Origin: Ignavibacteria bacterium
GTDB taxonomy: Bacteria > Bacteroidota > Ignavibacteria > OLB7
DNA length: 64,000 bases
NCBI GenBank assembly: GCA_020635205.1
Contig: JACKAE010000004.1
Location: 124,001-188,000, forward strand
Direction of reading: 5' to 3'
The stretch's first letter is position 1. The number at the start of each line of letters is the position of its first letter. Shown here in pieces: positions 44,893 through 52,628 of the stretch. The notes below the pieces were generated by a model. That model had not been told where the DNA came from. It worked only from the letters and a program-made list of their open reading frames with translations, and did not search any database. The position numbers were made by a program, and so were the translations under genes.

Positions 44893-45960
44893 TTATGCCC
44901 CCAGTCTGTTCGTTGCATATCTGCTTCTAATATCTCCCGCCTGGCGAGTAAGCAGGTTCTTTGCAAGCTCAAGTAGCAGACCAACAGCATCTCGCTCGGT
45001 GGTTGCTGTATTGAAAAGTTTGATCTCCATCTGTTGCTCTTCAAAATCAAGCAATGTATCTGATTGGTTTCCAGTTACCCTGTAGAACTCAACTCGAAAT
45101 CGAACTGAATCGTTTGTGCCCGGCGTAATACTCGCACTCAGCATGTAGGGTATATCCAGCTTGAACAGTGCAGATCGCTCAAGATTACCGACCGGCTCGT
45201 GATCTTCAACAGCCGCCAAACCAACTGTTTCGTACAGCCGTGATCGTGATTCATAGTCGAAGACAACAAACTCTGGGAAACTGACGCGAGCGAAATCGCC
45301 GAGTGCTCTCACCCCGTTCTTGCTAATCTCTACCCTATCCTTCTCGATTTTTCCGAGTGCCGGATCGCGGGCAATCACAACGCTCCCTACCACCAACGGC
45401 TCAGCAGAGACAACTAAGTGCTCCGAGTCGGGGCGCTTTCCCATGCGCCAGACAAGGCGTTCCACTGCTTCGTAGAGGGCTGGACCAAATAAGAGGTTGT
45501 CTTCCTGATCGCGATACCGAATAAAGCTGAACGCACGATCGTGGAAGAGAAGTTTTCCCGAAGCAGGTTCAACCGAACGAAGGTCGGCTCCGACAACAGA
45601 CCCGAAGCGAGCAACCCGAATGGATAGAACTTGTGCGAGGTCGAGTTGCTTTGCAAGATCAGCAACCGATACCCCTGAGTCACTCCCCGGAATCTTCGTC
45701 CCTCGCTCGCTGAACGTAACGTAGCTTACATCTGGAATCGAGTCGAACGCTTGCCGTAACATCCCATCCAGGATTGTAGGCTGGGCAGCTTTGGCACTGT
45801 CGTGCGACAAAACTTCAACTAAGGCAACTCGCCCTCCAACGCTTCCCCCTTCCTCTTTGCCGTCACTTCCACCACTATCGCCAGCAGCGCAGCTTCCAAC
45901 AAGTGGAACCAACGTCAAGAAGAAAAAGGAACAGATAATATCTTGCCGAAAAAAAGCCAT
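44893..45960 (-). CDS. Lipoprotein of unknown function
   Basis: 355 residues. A hydrophobic signal (CSFFFLTLVPLVGSC) ends in a lipobox with Cys24, then a glycine- and serine-rich linker. The first folded part (RVALVEVL, ILDGMLRQAFDSIPDVSYVTF, VADLAKQLDLAQVLSIRVARFG) has the alternating strand-helix pattern of the TolB-N/FlgO-type domain used by periplasmic proteins; the rest is beta-rich. No family name can be given. It is six bases after the ferredoxin gene, in the same tight run. Confidence 0.8.
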   Translation of the reverse strand: MAFFRQDIICSFFFLTLVPLVGSCAAGDSGGSDGKEEGGSVGGRVALVEVLSHDSAKAAQPTILDGMLRQAFDSIPDVSYVTFSERGTKIPGSDSGVSVADLAKQLDLAQVLSIRVARFGSVVGADLRSVEPASGKLLFHDRAFSFIRYRDQEDNLLFGPALYEAVERLVWRMGKRPDSEHLVVSAEPLVVGSVVIARDPALGKIEKDRVEISKNGVRALGDFARVSFPEFVVFDYESRSRLYETVGLAAVEDHEPVGNLERSALFKLDIPYMLSASITPGTNDSVRFRVEFYRVTGNQSDTLLDFEEQQMEIKLFNTATTERDAVGLLLELAKNLLTRQAGDIRSRYATNRLGA

Positions 45961-45966
45961 AGAGTT

Positions 45967-46296
45967 CTACCAATAACGTGCGGTAACTGTAACGTCACCA
46001 TGAATCTCCGCCTGACACGAGGCACGCTCACGCTCTGAAAGTTTCCCCCACTCCCTCAAACGCTCTTCTCCATCTGTTAACTTGGAGAGGTTTTGTGCTC
46101 CGGTAACAATCTCCATTTTACACCAAGAACAGATTGCAAGCCCCCCACACTGTTGCGGCACATCGAGCGTAGCTTCCCGCGCAGCCTCGATCAGAAGCGT
46201 TCCCCGAGGTACGTTGTTCGAACGACCCGTACCAGCATAATCGACTTTGCAGATCTGCTTCGGCGATAAATCCAACTCGGGAAAAAGTGATTCCAC
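45967..46296 (-). CDS. Plant-type [2Fe-2S] ferredoxin
   Basis: 109 residues. Cluster cysteines in CGGLAICSWC (C-x5-C-x2-C) and the fourth in ERASCQAEIHGDVTV, which is the standard order of adrenodoxin/plant-type ferredoxins of the Fdx/FdxB group. The N-terminus is longer than in the shortest members (MESLFPELDLSPKQICKVDY). It transfers electrons to an unknown partner. It lies 56 bp after proline dehydrogenase on the same strand. Confidence 0.92.
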   Translation of the reverse strand: MESLFPELDLSPKQICKVDYAGTGRSNNVPRGTLLIEAAREATLDVPQQCGGLAICSWCKMEIVTGAQNLSKLTDGEERLREWGKLSERERASCQAEIHGDVTVTARYW

Positions 46297-46352
46297 TCAA
46301 CAACCTCTAATCGGCATCAATTTCTTCAGGTCTACTTGGGTATTTGCTATAG

Positions 46353-47255
46353 TTAATCACCCGTAAAGATCGCCTTCAGCACGTGCCCTGCAACGGCAGG
46401 ATTTTCTTTCAAACGCCGGATTGAATAGCCATACCAATCTTCGCCGAACGGAACGTAGATTCGCATCCGATGCCCTTCACGAATTAACTCATCTCGTTTT
46501 GATTCTCGTACTCCAAGGAGCATCTGAAACTCGTAGGCATCTCCACCCAGATTCCTTTCGGCAACAATCGCTCGTGCTGCATCAATCAAGGCGTCGTCGT
46601 GAGTGGCAATCCCCACAAAGCACCCGTTGTCGAACATTGCATTCAGACAAGCAACGTAGCTTTCACGAATTTCATCCCTATCCTTAAATGCTACCGACTC
46701 GTCCTCAACATATATCCCCTTGCAAAGTCGAAAGCTGATTCCGGTTGGAGCAAGCTCAGCTACGTCGTTGAGCGTCCTGCGGAGATAGGCCTGCAGCACA
46801 ATGCCAACCCCCCCCGGGAACTCCCCCCACATCTCGCGAGCGATTGCAATTGTTTCGTCAGTGTAGGGTGTGTTCTCCATGTCGATCCGGACGAATATCT
46901 TGCGATCCTTTCCCCTCTGCAAAATTTGGCGCAGGTTCGCTCGACAAAATTGTGGATCGATATCGAGTCCGAACGATGTCAGCTTCACAGATACTCCAGA
47001 CTTGACGCCTGTTCGAGCAATCTCATCAATAAGGTGTACCACATGCTCAGTTTCGCGTGCAGCTACATCCCGACTCTTCACAAACTCACCTAACAAATCG
47101 ACCGTAGCAACTGCCCCGGCAGAGTTCAGCCGGGCAACTGTTTTCACAGCATCGTTAACAGTAACGCCAGCGATATAGCGCCGGGCGACAATCCGAACAA
47201 CTGACTTCGGGGTGAATGGAAGTAGTTTGGCAACAAGAGAATCCAGAATTCCCAC
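46353..47255 (-). CDS. Proline dehydrogenase (single-domain)
   Basis: 300 residues, with a GTG start at 47255 one base after the YfhO stop. It oxidises proline to pyrroline-5-carboxylate with FAD and passes electrons to quinones, a peripheral membrane enzyme. The beta-alpha barrel has VSVKLTSFGLDIDP, VRIDMENTPYTDET, GIVLQAYLRRT, RLCKGIYVEDESVAFKDRDE, GIATHDDALI, EFQMLLGVR and the ending RIYVPFGEDWYGYSIRRLKENP with the substrate-binding Arg pair. It is not fused to the dehydrogenase of PutA, and no partner gene for the second step is near. Confidence 0.95.
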   Translation of the reverse strand: MGILDSLVAKLLPFTPKSVVRIVARRYIAGVTVNDAVKTVARLNSAGAVATVDLLGEFVKSRDVAARETEHVVHLIDEIARTGVKSGVSVKLTSFGLDIDPQFCRANLRQILQRGKDRKIFVRIDMENTPYTDETIAIAREMWGEFPGGVGIVLQAYLRRTLNDVAELAPTGISFRLCKGIYVEDESVAFKDRDEIRESYVACLNAMFDNGCFVGIATHDDALIDAARAIVAERNLGGDAYEFQMLLGVRESKRDELIREGHRMRIYVPFGEDWYGYSIRRLKENPAVAGHVLKAIFTGD

Positions 47256-47256
47256 G

Positions 47257-49668
47257 CTACGCTTCCTCCTCCGGTTCAGGCAATGCTGTCACGTTCTGAT
47301 CTCCTTTCTTCTTTTTAAGAACCCAGAGTGTAATAAGTCCACCGATAGTCAGGAGCAGAGTCAACAACGTAATTGTTCTTCCGGTAGAAAACGCATCGGA
47401 CTCGAACTTGAGTTCTACCGTGTGATCCCCACCTGGAAGAGCAACGCCCCGAAGTGACCAATCTGCCCGAAGCACCTCGGCTTCCTCACCATCGATATAT
47501 GCTTTCCAAGCTGGATAGTAAATCTCACTTAGAACGAGAACCGATGGATTGTTCGAACTAGTCGCCATTGTAATTCGGTTCGGTTCGTATTCCGAAATCC
47601 GAACAGTGCCACCCGATCCACTCGGTTTGATAGAAGGCTCACTTTCAAGAAGAACTGTTTGCGTGAGATCTTCCTCCCCCCTCTCCATCACTCCTTTCAA
47701 TTGATTCTCGTCGGATATTACCCGATAGTTGTGGGTCAACCATGCGTGTGGATATGGTGTTGGAACTTCTCCTAAGCCAAGAATCTGGCCTGTTGACGAG
47801 TCGACCTGAATTCGATACTTCACGTTGAGCAGAGCCATCGTCTCCTCTGCTGTTGGGGCAGGTGGGTTGATCCGCTGTAACAGCAAAGGATTATATCCTT
47901 CTGTCGACATAATCCGACTGTACGGACCTTGATTCCTCAACATGAGAAGCCCCGGAATTTCACCATACGTCCGAGGCTGCACTCTGAAAATCGACTCGGG
48001 TGGATTCGCCTGCGCAAACGGAAACTGTGCTTCCCAACTTGAAAGCGTGGCGTCGGGATTCGTTGGTGAGGTATTCTGTTCGATGCCGAACGTAATTAGG
48101 TCAACAAGACAAAGGAGTATTAACGCGATCGCCGTTCCGATTGCCGGGAATTTACTCTTGAGTCCAAACCAAATAATGCTAACAGAAAGGATGGAGATGA
48201 GGAGGGGAGCAATTGCCGTTGAAGAGATTGCGCTCACGATTGCTGCGGGAAGTGGGCGCTGAGCAGAATCTTGGAGCATCGGTATCAGTGTTGAAGTGAC
48301 ACCGAGCAAAGCAATGAGGATAATCCCTCCTCCGCCAATCAGCAGCAGACGTGAAAGGCGTTCCTTATGCTCTTCGGTTTGAATTACGCGATCAAGCCCA
48401 ACACCGGCAAGGAGGGCTGCACCCAACGTAAAGAAGATTGCCATTCGAGCCGGGACTCTGAAGGTGTTGAAGAAGGGGAGTTTTCCGATAATTGGGTGGA
48501 TAAAGCCGTTGTCACCTAATCCATAGAGAAGTCCAAAGAGAGCCATTCCGGCAATGAACCAACCAGCCCCACGCAACTTCCCAGAGGCAAGCCCAAGAAG
48601 TGCCAACAAGAGGGTGACAACCCCAACGAAGATTGTAGTCTCCCAGAAATAGTAGGTATCTCCCCCACCCCGCATCCAAAACGGAAGATCCTTTGGTGAA
48701 TCACCGGTAACGACACCAAAAATTTTCGGCGTTATTAGGGTGAAGAGTTGCTTCACTGCGATTGACCCATCTACCGACTGCTCGTAGGTCATCTCTGCCC
48801 GTTGCGACCGATCGGCAAGCTCTTGCGAGGGAAGGTATTGCACAGCAAAAATTCCAGCAGCAATCAGAATGGTTGCGAGTGCCCCGCCGAGAAGAATCGG
48901 TAGCCCCTTCTTTTGTTCTGGGTTATTTGATCGAAGGTCCCGAATCAACACGAACAGAGTTGTGCAGAAGAGAAAGAAGATGATGTAGAGAGCAGTCTGC
49001 GGATGGCCGCTGAGCATTACCAAGCCGAGAATCAGACCAGACAAGAGTGTGTGGAAGAGGCTCCGCTCATTGAGACCTTTCCAGAAGTATGCGAGAATCA
49101 ATGGAAAGAGAGCAAAGTGGTAGAGCATGTTCGGGTGAATCATGTGTACTACCAACATACCACTTAAGCCATAGGCAATACCGGCATAGATTCTCCCCCA
49201 CCCACTCACCTTCATTTCACCAGCCAGCTTCCACATCCCGACCATTGCTATAAAGTAGTGGAGAATAATAAACAACTGAGCAAGCCAGACAGTGAGTTTA
49301 CCACCGGAGAAGAGATACATTACAATGTGCCCGGGATAGAAGAACCCATTCTGCAAGTCGGCAAAGAAGGGCATCCCAGAGAAGGTGTAGGGATTCCAAA
49401 ACGGAATAGCCCCGCCAGCAAAACTGCTTGCAGCATACCTCTGAAACGGAAAGAACTGTTCGGCAAAGTCTTCCCACAAGAAGGCTGATCCTGTAAGGTG
49501 ACTGAAAAAAAAGATGACCGTAACCAAGGCGAAAATGCTGATTACGAGTAAGGTCTTCGGCTCAGTTAAAGGTTGCCCCACTTTCGACGAACGTGGGGAG
49601 CGAACCGAAATGAACTCCACTTCCTTCTTCTGAGATGGTTTGGCTACGTTCTTTTTTTTATGTGCCAT
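47257..49668 (-). CDS. YfhO family large membrane protein, copy 2
   Basis: 803 residues. A short basic N-terminus, 11 to 12 membrane segments from about 38 to 540, a periplasmic domain and one final helix near 775, then an acidic tail. Marks shared with the first copy: YTFSGMPFFADL, SGHPQTALYI and the ending VLVLSEIYYPAWKAYIDGEEAEVLRADWSLRGVALPGGDHTVELKF. The two proteins are clearly related but divergent along most of their length, so the duplication is old. The likely role is sugar transfer onto an envelope polymer; unproven. Confidence 0.88.
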   Translation of the reverse strand: MAHKKKNVAKPSQKKEVEFISVRSPRSSKVGQPLTEPKTLLVISIFALVTVIFFFSHLTGSAFLWEDFAEQFFPFQRYAASSFAGGAIPFWNPYTFSGMPFFADLQNGFFYPGHIVMYLFSGGKLTVWLAQLFIILHYFIAMVGMWKLAGEMKVSGWGRIYAGIAYGLSGMLVVHMIHPNMLYHFALFPLILAYFWKGLNERSLFHTLLSGLILGLVMLSGHPQTALYIIFFLFCTTLFVLIRDLRSNNPEQKKGLPILLGGALATILIAAGIFAVQYLPSQELADRSQRAEMTYEQSVDGSIAVKQLFTLITPKIFGVVTGDSPKDLPFWMRGGGDTYYFWETTIFVGVVTLLLALLGLASGKLRGAGWFIAGMALFGLLYGLGDNGFIHPIIGKLPFFNTFRVPARMAIFFTLGAALLAGVGLDRVIQTEEHKERLSRLLLIGGGGIILIALLGVTSTLIPMLQDSAQRPLPAAIVSAISSTAIAPLLISILSVSIIWFGLKSKFPAIGTAIALILLCLVDLITFGIEQNTSPTNPDATLSSWEAQFPFAQANPPESIFRVQPRTYGEIPGLLMLRNQGPYSRIMSTEGYNPLLLQRINPPAPTAEETMALLNVKYRIQVDSSTGQILGLGEVPTPYPHAWLTHNYRVISDENQLKGVMERGEEDLTQTVLLESEPSIKPSGSGGTVRISEYEPNRITMATSSNNPSVLVLSEIYYPAWKAYIDGEEAEVLRADWSLRGVALPGGDHTVELKFESDAFSTGRTITLLTLLLTIGGLITLWVLKKKKGDQNVTALPEPEEEA

Positions 49669-49734
49669 AGAGAGTTTGTCTGTATCTCACGTGTTCAATC
49701 AGCCTCCGATGCCGAGAGTCTGTACGACAGGGAA

Positions 49735-49742
49735 CAAATATA
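49735..49742 (-). promoter_or_regulatory. Candidate -7 promoter element before the 47257-49668 gene run
   Basis: TATATTTG on the minus strand, a full match to TAnnTTTG, 66 bp before the start codon. The -33 element is not clear. It could drive the whole minus-strand run down to 41601, which has gaps of 1 to 56 bases. Confidence 0.35.
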
Positions 49743-49804
49743 CGCTTTGAAGGTGGTACTCTCCTTCATGAGGGGCGAAAAGGGTCGTGAAGGAAGGTAT
49801 CTCC

Positions 49805-49838
49805 TTTGCCGATAGTCTTCGCTATGCTTGTATCTTGC
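49805..49838 (+). promoter_or_regulatory. Candidate promoter of xseA
   Basis: TTTG (49805-49808), 22 nt, TATCTTGC (49831-49838), 25 bp before the start codon. It resembles the element before the gene at 2870, which also has TATCTTG. Confidence 0.35.
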
Positions 49839-49863
49839 TCCATTGATTTCTTTACAATGATCG

Positions 49864-51099
49864 ATGAAACTGAGAAAAATCACACGCGAGGAATCGCTAC
49901 AAGATCAAGAAGTACTTCCTACGAATCCGGGAAGCCTTACCGTTAGCGAACTCACGAACTCAATTCGGAACATACTGGAGAGTGACTTCAGTGAAGTGGT
50001 GGTCACGGGGGAGATTTCTGGGTGGACGGTTGCCGGAAGTGGTCACCGTTACTTTACGTTGAAGGATGAGAAGGCGGCACTCTCCTGTGTCTGTTGGCGA
50101 ACACGCCAAATCGGGAGCGTGATCGGAGACGGAATGAAGGTAATTGTTGTGGGAGGAATCACAGTCTATCCACCACGGGGAGCTTATCAACTCGACTGTC
50201 GGCAGATAATGCCCTTAGGTCAGGGGGAACTGCAACTTGCATTCGAACGACTAAAGTCTCGGCTCCTAAGCGAGGGGCTTTTCGATCCTGAACGGAAACG
50301 CCCACTCCCCAACTTTCCAAAACGAATTGGTGTAGTCACCTCCCCAACCGGTGCTGCAATTCGAGATATCCTGACAACACTCTCACGAAGAATGCCGACT
50401 GTCTCGGTGGTAGTTGCCCCAGCAAAAGTTCAAGGAGTCGGCTCCGCTCAGGAGATTGCGCGAGGAATCGAGCAGTTAAACGAGCTTGGTGATATTGACT
50501 TGATTATTGCCGGACGAGGTGGCGGATCAATCGAAGACCTCTGGGCATTCAACGAAGAGATTGTTGCCCGTGCAATTGCGGGGTCAAACGTTCCTGTTAT
50601 CAGTGCCGTTGGGCACGAGATCGACTTTACCATTGCCGATTTTGTTGCTGACGTCAGAGCTGCAACACCAACTGCTGCCGCCGAAATTGCAGTGAGAAGT
50701 CGAGAAGAGTTGGTGGGACACCTCATTGATACAACTTTACGCATTCAGCGTGAGTTGCGCCGAAAGTTGGATGGGCTGAGTGACCGCCTCGAATATCTAT
50801 CGCGAAGTCGAGGCTTAGCAAAGCCACACGATCTGCTTCGTGAGTATCAACAACAAGTAGATGAGCTTACCCGACGGAGCCGACATGCAACAAGCCAAAA
50901 GCTTCAACGCACATCCGATCACCTCCACCGCCTTGAATCCTCACTCCGCGCACTTGCCCCACATGCTGTACTACGCCGAGGCTACGCCATCGTGCAGAAA
51001 GATGGAAAGCCGGTTAGCAGCTACTCCGAACTCGAACTCCACGACCACGTAAACATCACGATGTGGGACGGAGAACATAAAGCGAAAATCGTCGAATAA
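49864..51099 (+). CDS. xseA: Exodeoxyribonuclease VII large subunit
   Basis: 411 residues. With XseB it degrades single-stranded DNA to oligonucleotides in repair. The N-terminal OB-fold domain (LTVSELTNSIRNILESDF, VVTGEISGWTVAGSGHRYFTLKDE) is followed by the nuclease core with RIGVVTSPTGAAIRDIL, IIAGRGGGSIEDLWAFNEE, VISAVGHEIDFTIADFVAD and AATPTAAAE, and a coiled-coil C-terminus ending LRRGYAIVQKDGKPV. All family motifs are intact. It is 111 bp before xseB. Confidence 0.96.
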   Translation: MKLRKITREESLQDQEVLPTNPGSLTVSELTNSIRNILESDFSEVVVTGEISGWTVAGSGHRYFTLKDEKAALSCVCWRTRQIGSVIGDGMKVIVVGGITVYPPRGAYQLDCRQIMPLGQGELQLAFERLKSRLLSEGLFDPERKRPLPNFPKRIGVVTSPTGAAIRDILTTLSRRMPTVSVVVAPAKVQGVGSAQEIARGIEQLNELGDIDLIIAGRGGGSIEDLWAFNEEIVARAIAGSNVPVISAVGHEIDFTIADFVADVRAATPTAAAEIAVRSREELVGHLIDTTLRIQRELRRKLDGLSDRLEYLSRSRGLAKPHDLLREYQQQVDELTRRSRHATSQKLQRTSDHLHRLESSLRALAPHAVLRRGYAIVQKDGKPVSSYSELELHDHVNITMWDGEHKAKIVE

Positions 51100-51210
51100 T
51101 CAAAGAAATCAATCATTTATCAGGTAAGTAACGCAGTACAAACTTAAGCGTGCAATCCCCCCGTTCGCAAGAGTTGAGCTGGTTGCTCTGCCTTATTACG
51201 AGAGAAAATC

Positions 51211-51441
51211 ATGGCAAAGAAATCAGTCTCCATTGAGGAGTCACTCGATAGACTTGAGCAAATTGTTGATTCACTTGAAAGCGATCAAACCCGGCTTGCT
51301 GAAGCTGTTAAGCTCTACGAGGAAGGAGTTAAACTTGCTGAGACTTGTAGGAAAGAGCTTGAACAAGCAGAGCTGAAAGTAACGCAGCTAATGGGTGATC
51401 GAGCAGATAACGTAAGAGAAACTGATTTTTCCTTTGAATAG
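51211..51441 (+). CDS. xseB: Exodeoxyribonuclease VII small subunit
   Basis: 76 residues. The usual pattern SIEESLDRLEQIVDSLESDQTRLAEAVKLYEEGVKLAETCRKELEQAELKV gives two helices that bind XseA. It follows xseA on the same strand, as in many bacteria. Confidence 0.95.
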   Translation: MAKKSVSIEESLDRLEQIVDSLESDQTRLAEAVKLYEEGVKLAETCRKELEQAELKVTQLMGDRADNVRETDFSFE

Positions 51442-51488
51442 CGAGTTTTAAGCTGGAGAATAAATCCAAGTATTTTTCTTAAAAAGTA

Positions 51489-51519
51489 CTTGATGCGTCC
51501 CGAACAACTCGTAATTTTG
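51489..51519 (+). promoter_or_regulatory. Candidate Bacteroidota-type promoter of the small lipoprotein gene
   Basis: CTTG (51489-51492), 19 nt, TAATTTTG (51512-51519), a full match to TAnnTTTG with ideal spacing. The start codon is 72 bp further on, with GGAGG just before it. Confidence 0.5.
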
Positions 51520-51590
51520 CAGGACACAACAGTCAATAATAATCTTTTTGGAACCTAACCATTATTCATTTTCCTAACGGAGGAAACACA

Positions 51591-52160
51591 ATGATTCGTA
51601 AGATCACAATGTCCTTGATGCTGACAGCTTTTGTCGGAACAGTTATCGGGTGCGGTGGTGCTTTGTCAGAAGACGAGCTAAAAGCATGGGCTGACGAGAG
51701 TGGCGCATTTGCCAAAGATTATGCTGAAGCAAGCCAAATGCTCGGTGAGCTTGCAGGAATGAGCAGCACCATGGCGGTCACTGATATGGACGACGCTGCG
51801 AAAGCAAAGTATGAGGAAGGAGCAGCGAAGATTGCTGATTACCAATCACAGCTTCAGGCTATTGGCGAAGAGTGGGCGAAGACCACAACAGCTATTGGTG
51901 ACGGAACAGACGTCGCAGCTTGGAAGAGTGGTGTAGAGGCAGCTCGCAAGTTCATCACAGACAACAAGGCAAAGCTCGAGGAAGTTAAGAAGGGCATCGC
52001 TGACATGAAGAACATGGCAAGCGAGATGGCAGCAGCACCAGCTACAGGTGACGACGCAGCAGCAGCTCCTGCTGAGAATGCTGACGCGACTCCAGCAGCA
52101 GAAGGTGAGAATGCTGATGCAGCGAAGAAAGAAGAGGGTGAGAAGAAAGAGGGCATGTAA
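51591..52160 (+). CDS. Small alanine- and glutamate-rich lipoprotein
   Basis: 189 residues; strong GGAGG ribosome-binding site. Signal ending VIGC with lipid-attachment Cys21. The body (residues 30-145) is predicted to be long amphipathic helices that could pair as a coiled coil (LKAWADESGAFAKDYAEASQMLGELAGM, KFITDNKAKLEEVKKGIADMKN). The last 45 residues are low-complexity Ala, Asp, Glu and Pro ending in Lys and Glu. It may be an abundant envelope lipoprotein of the Lpp kind; function is inference only. Confidence 0.8.
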   Translation: MIRKITMSLMLTAFVGTVIGCGGALSEDELKAWADESGAFAKDYAEASQMLGELAGMSSTMAVTDMDDAAKAKYEEGAAKIADYQSQLQAIGEEWAKTTTAIGDGTDVAAWKSGVEAARKFITDNKAKLEEVKKGIADMKNMASEMAAAPATGDDAAAAPAENADATPAAEGENADAAKKEEGEKKEGM

Positions 52161-52190
52161 GCCTTACTTTACTCACATCACGTGATAAGA

Positions 52191-52223
52191 AAAGCCCGGC
52201 CATTGTGTCGGGCTTTCTTTTTT
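52191..52223 (+). terminator. Terminator after the small lipoprotein gene
   Basis: AAAGCCCG (52191-52198), a ten-base loop, CGGGCTTT (52209-52216), followed by CTTTTTTT. It is 30 bp after the stop codon. Confidence 0.85.
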
Positions 52224-52628
52224 TAAGGAAGTGGTTGGCATACCTATACCAAGTTAAAGAGCTAAAATCTAAGGCACATTTGTTCCCCCACCCTCTCCTC
52301 TCCCCACGGCAAGCCAAGGTGCAACCAAAGCCTTTTAACTTTTACCCTAATGGCAGGCTGGAAACACAGCCTGTTGTTATCACCTGATACCATCGGAGTA
52401 TAAGATTTCAAATGGGGAGAGAAGATGGTAAGACTTTACCATCCCCTCTCCCCATTTACTTAAATCATGAATCAAGTCGTGCAAAGAGTGCAAGGTAAGT
52501 CTGACTGCAAACGGAATGCGGAAATCGTGTTCTTACCCACGCAATCTTTTATTCTACCTTTCATATATTGTTACCTGCTTAAGGAACCCAAGCATTTCAC
52601 TTATCGACATTGTTCATGGAGGAGAAAC
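52224..52628. other. Intergenic region upstream of the Omp28-like gene with two hairpins
   Basis: About 400 bp without a supported gene. It holds the inverted repeat CAGGCTG, GAAACA, CAGCCTG at 52354-52373, a long hairpin at 52410-52457 and a promoter-like TACCTTTC at 52554-52561, 67 bp before the next gene. Confidence 0.5.
52410..52457. repeat. 48-bp long imperfect hairpin
   Basis: AAATGGGGAGAGAAGATGGT continues AA (52410-52431) and pairs with TTACCATCCCCTCTCCCCAT continuing TT (52436-52457) apart from two mismatched positions, with a four-base loop. No T-run follows, so it is a structural or repeat element rather than a classic terminator. Confidence 0.7.
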
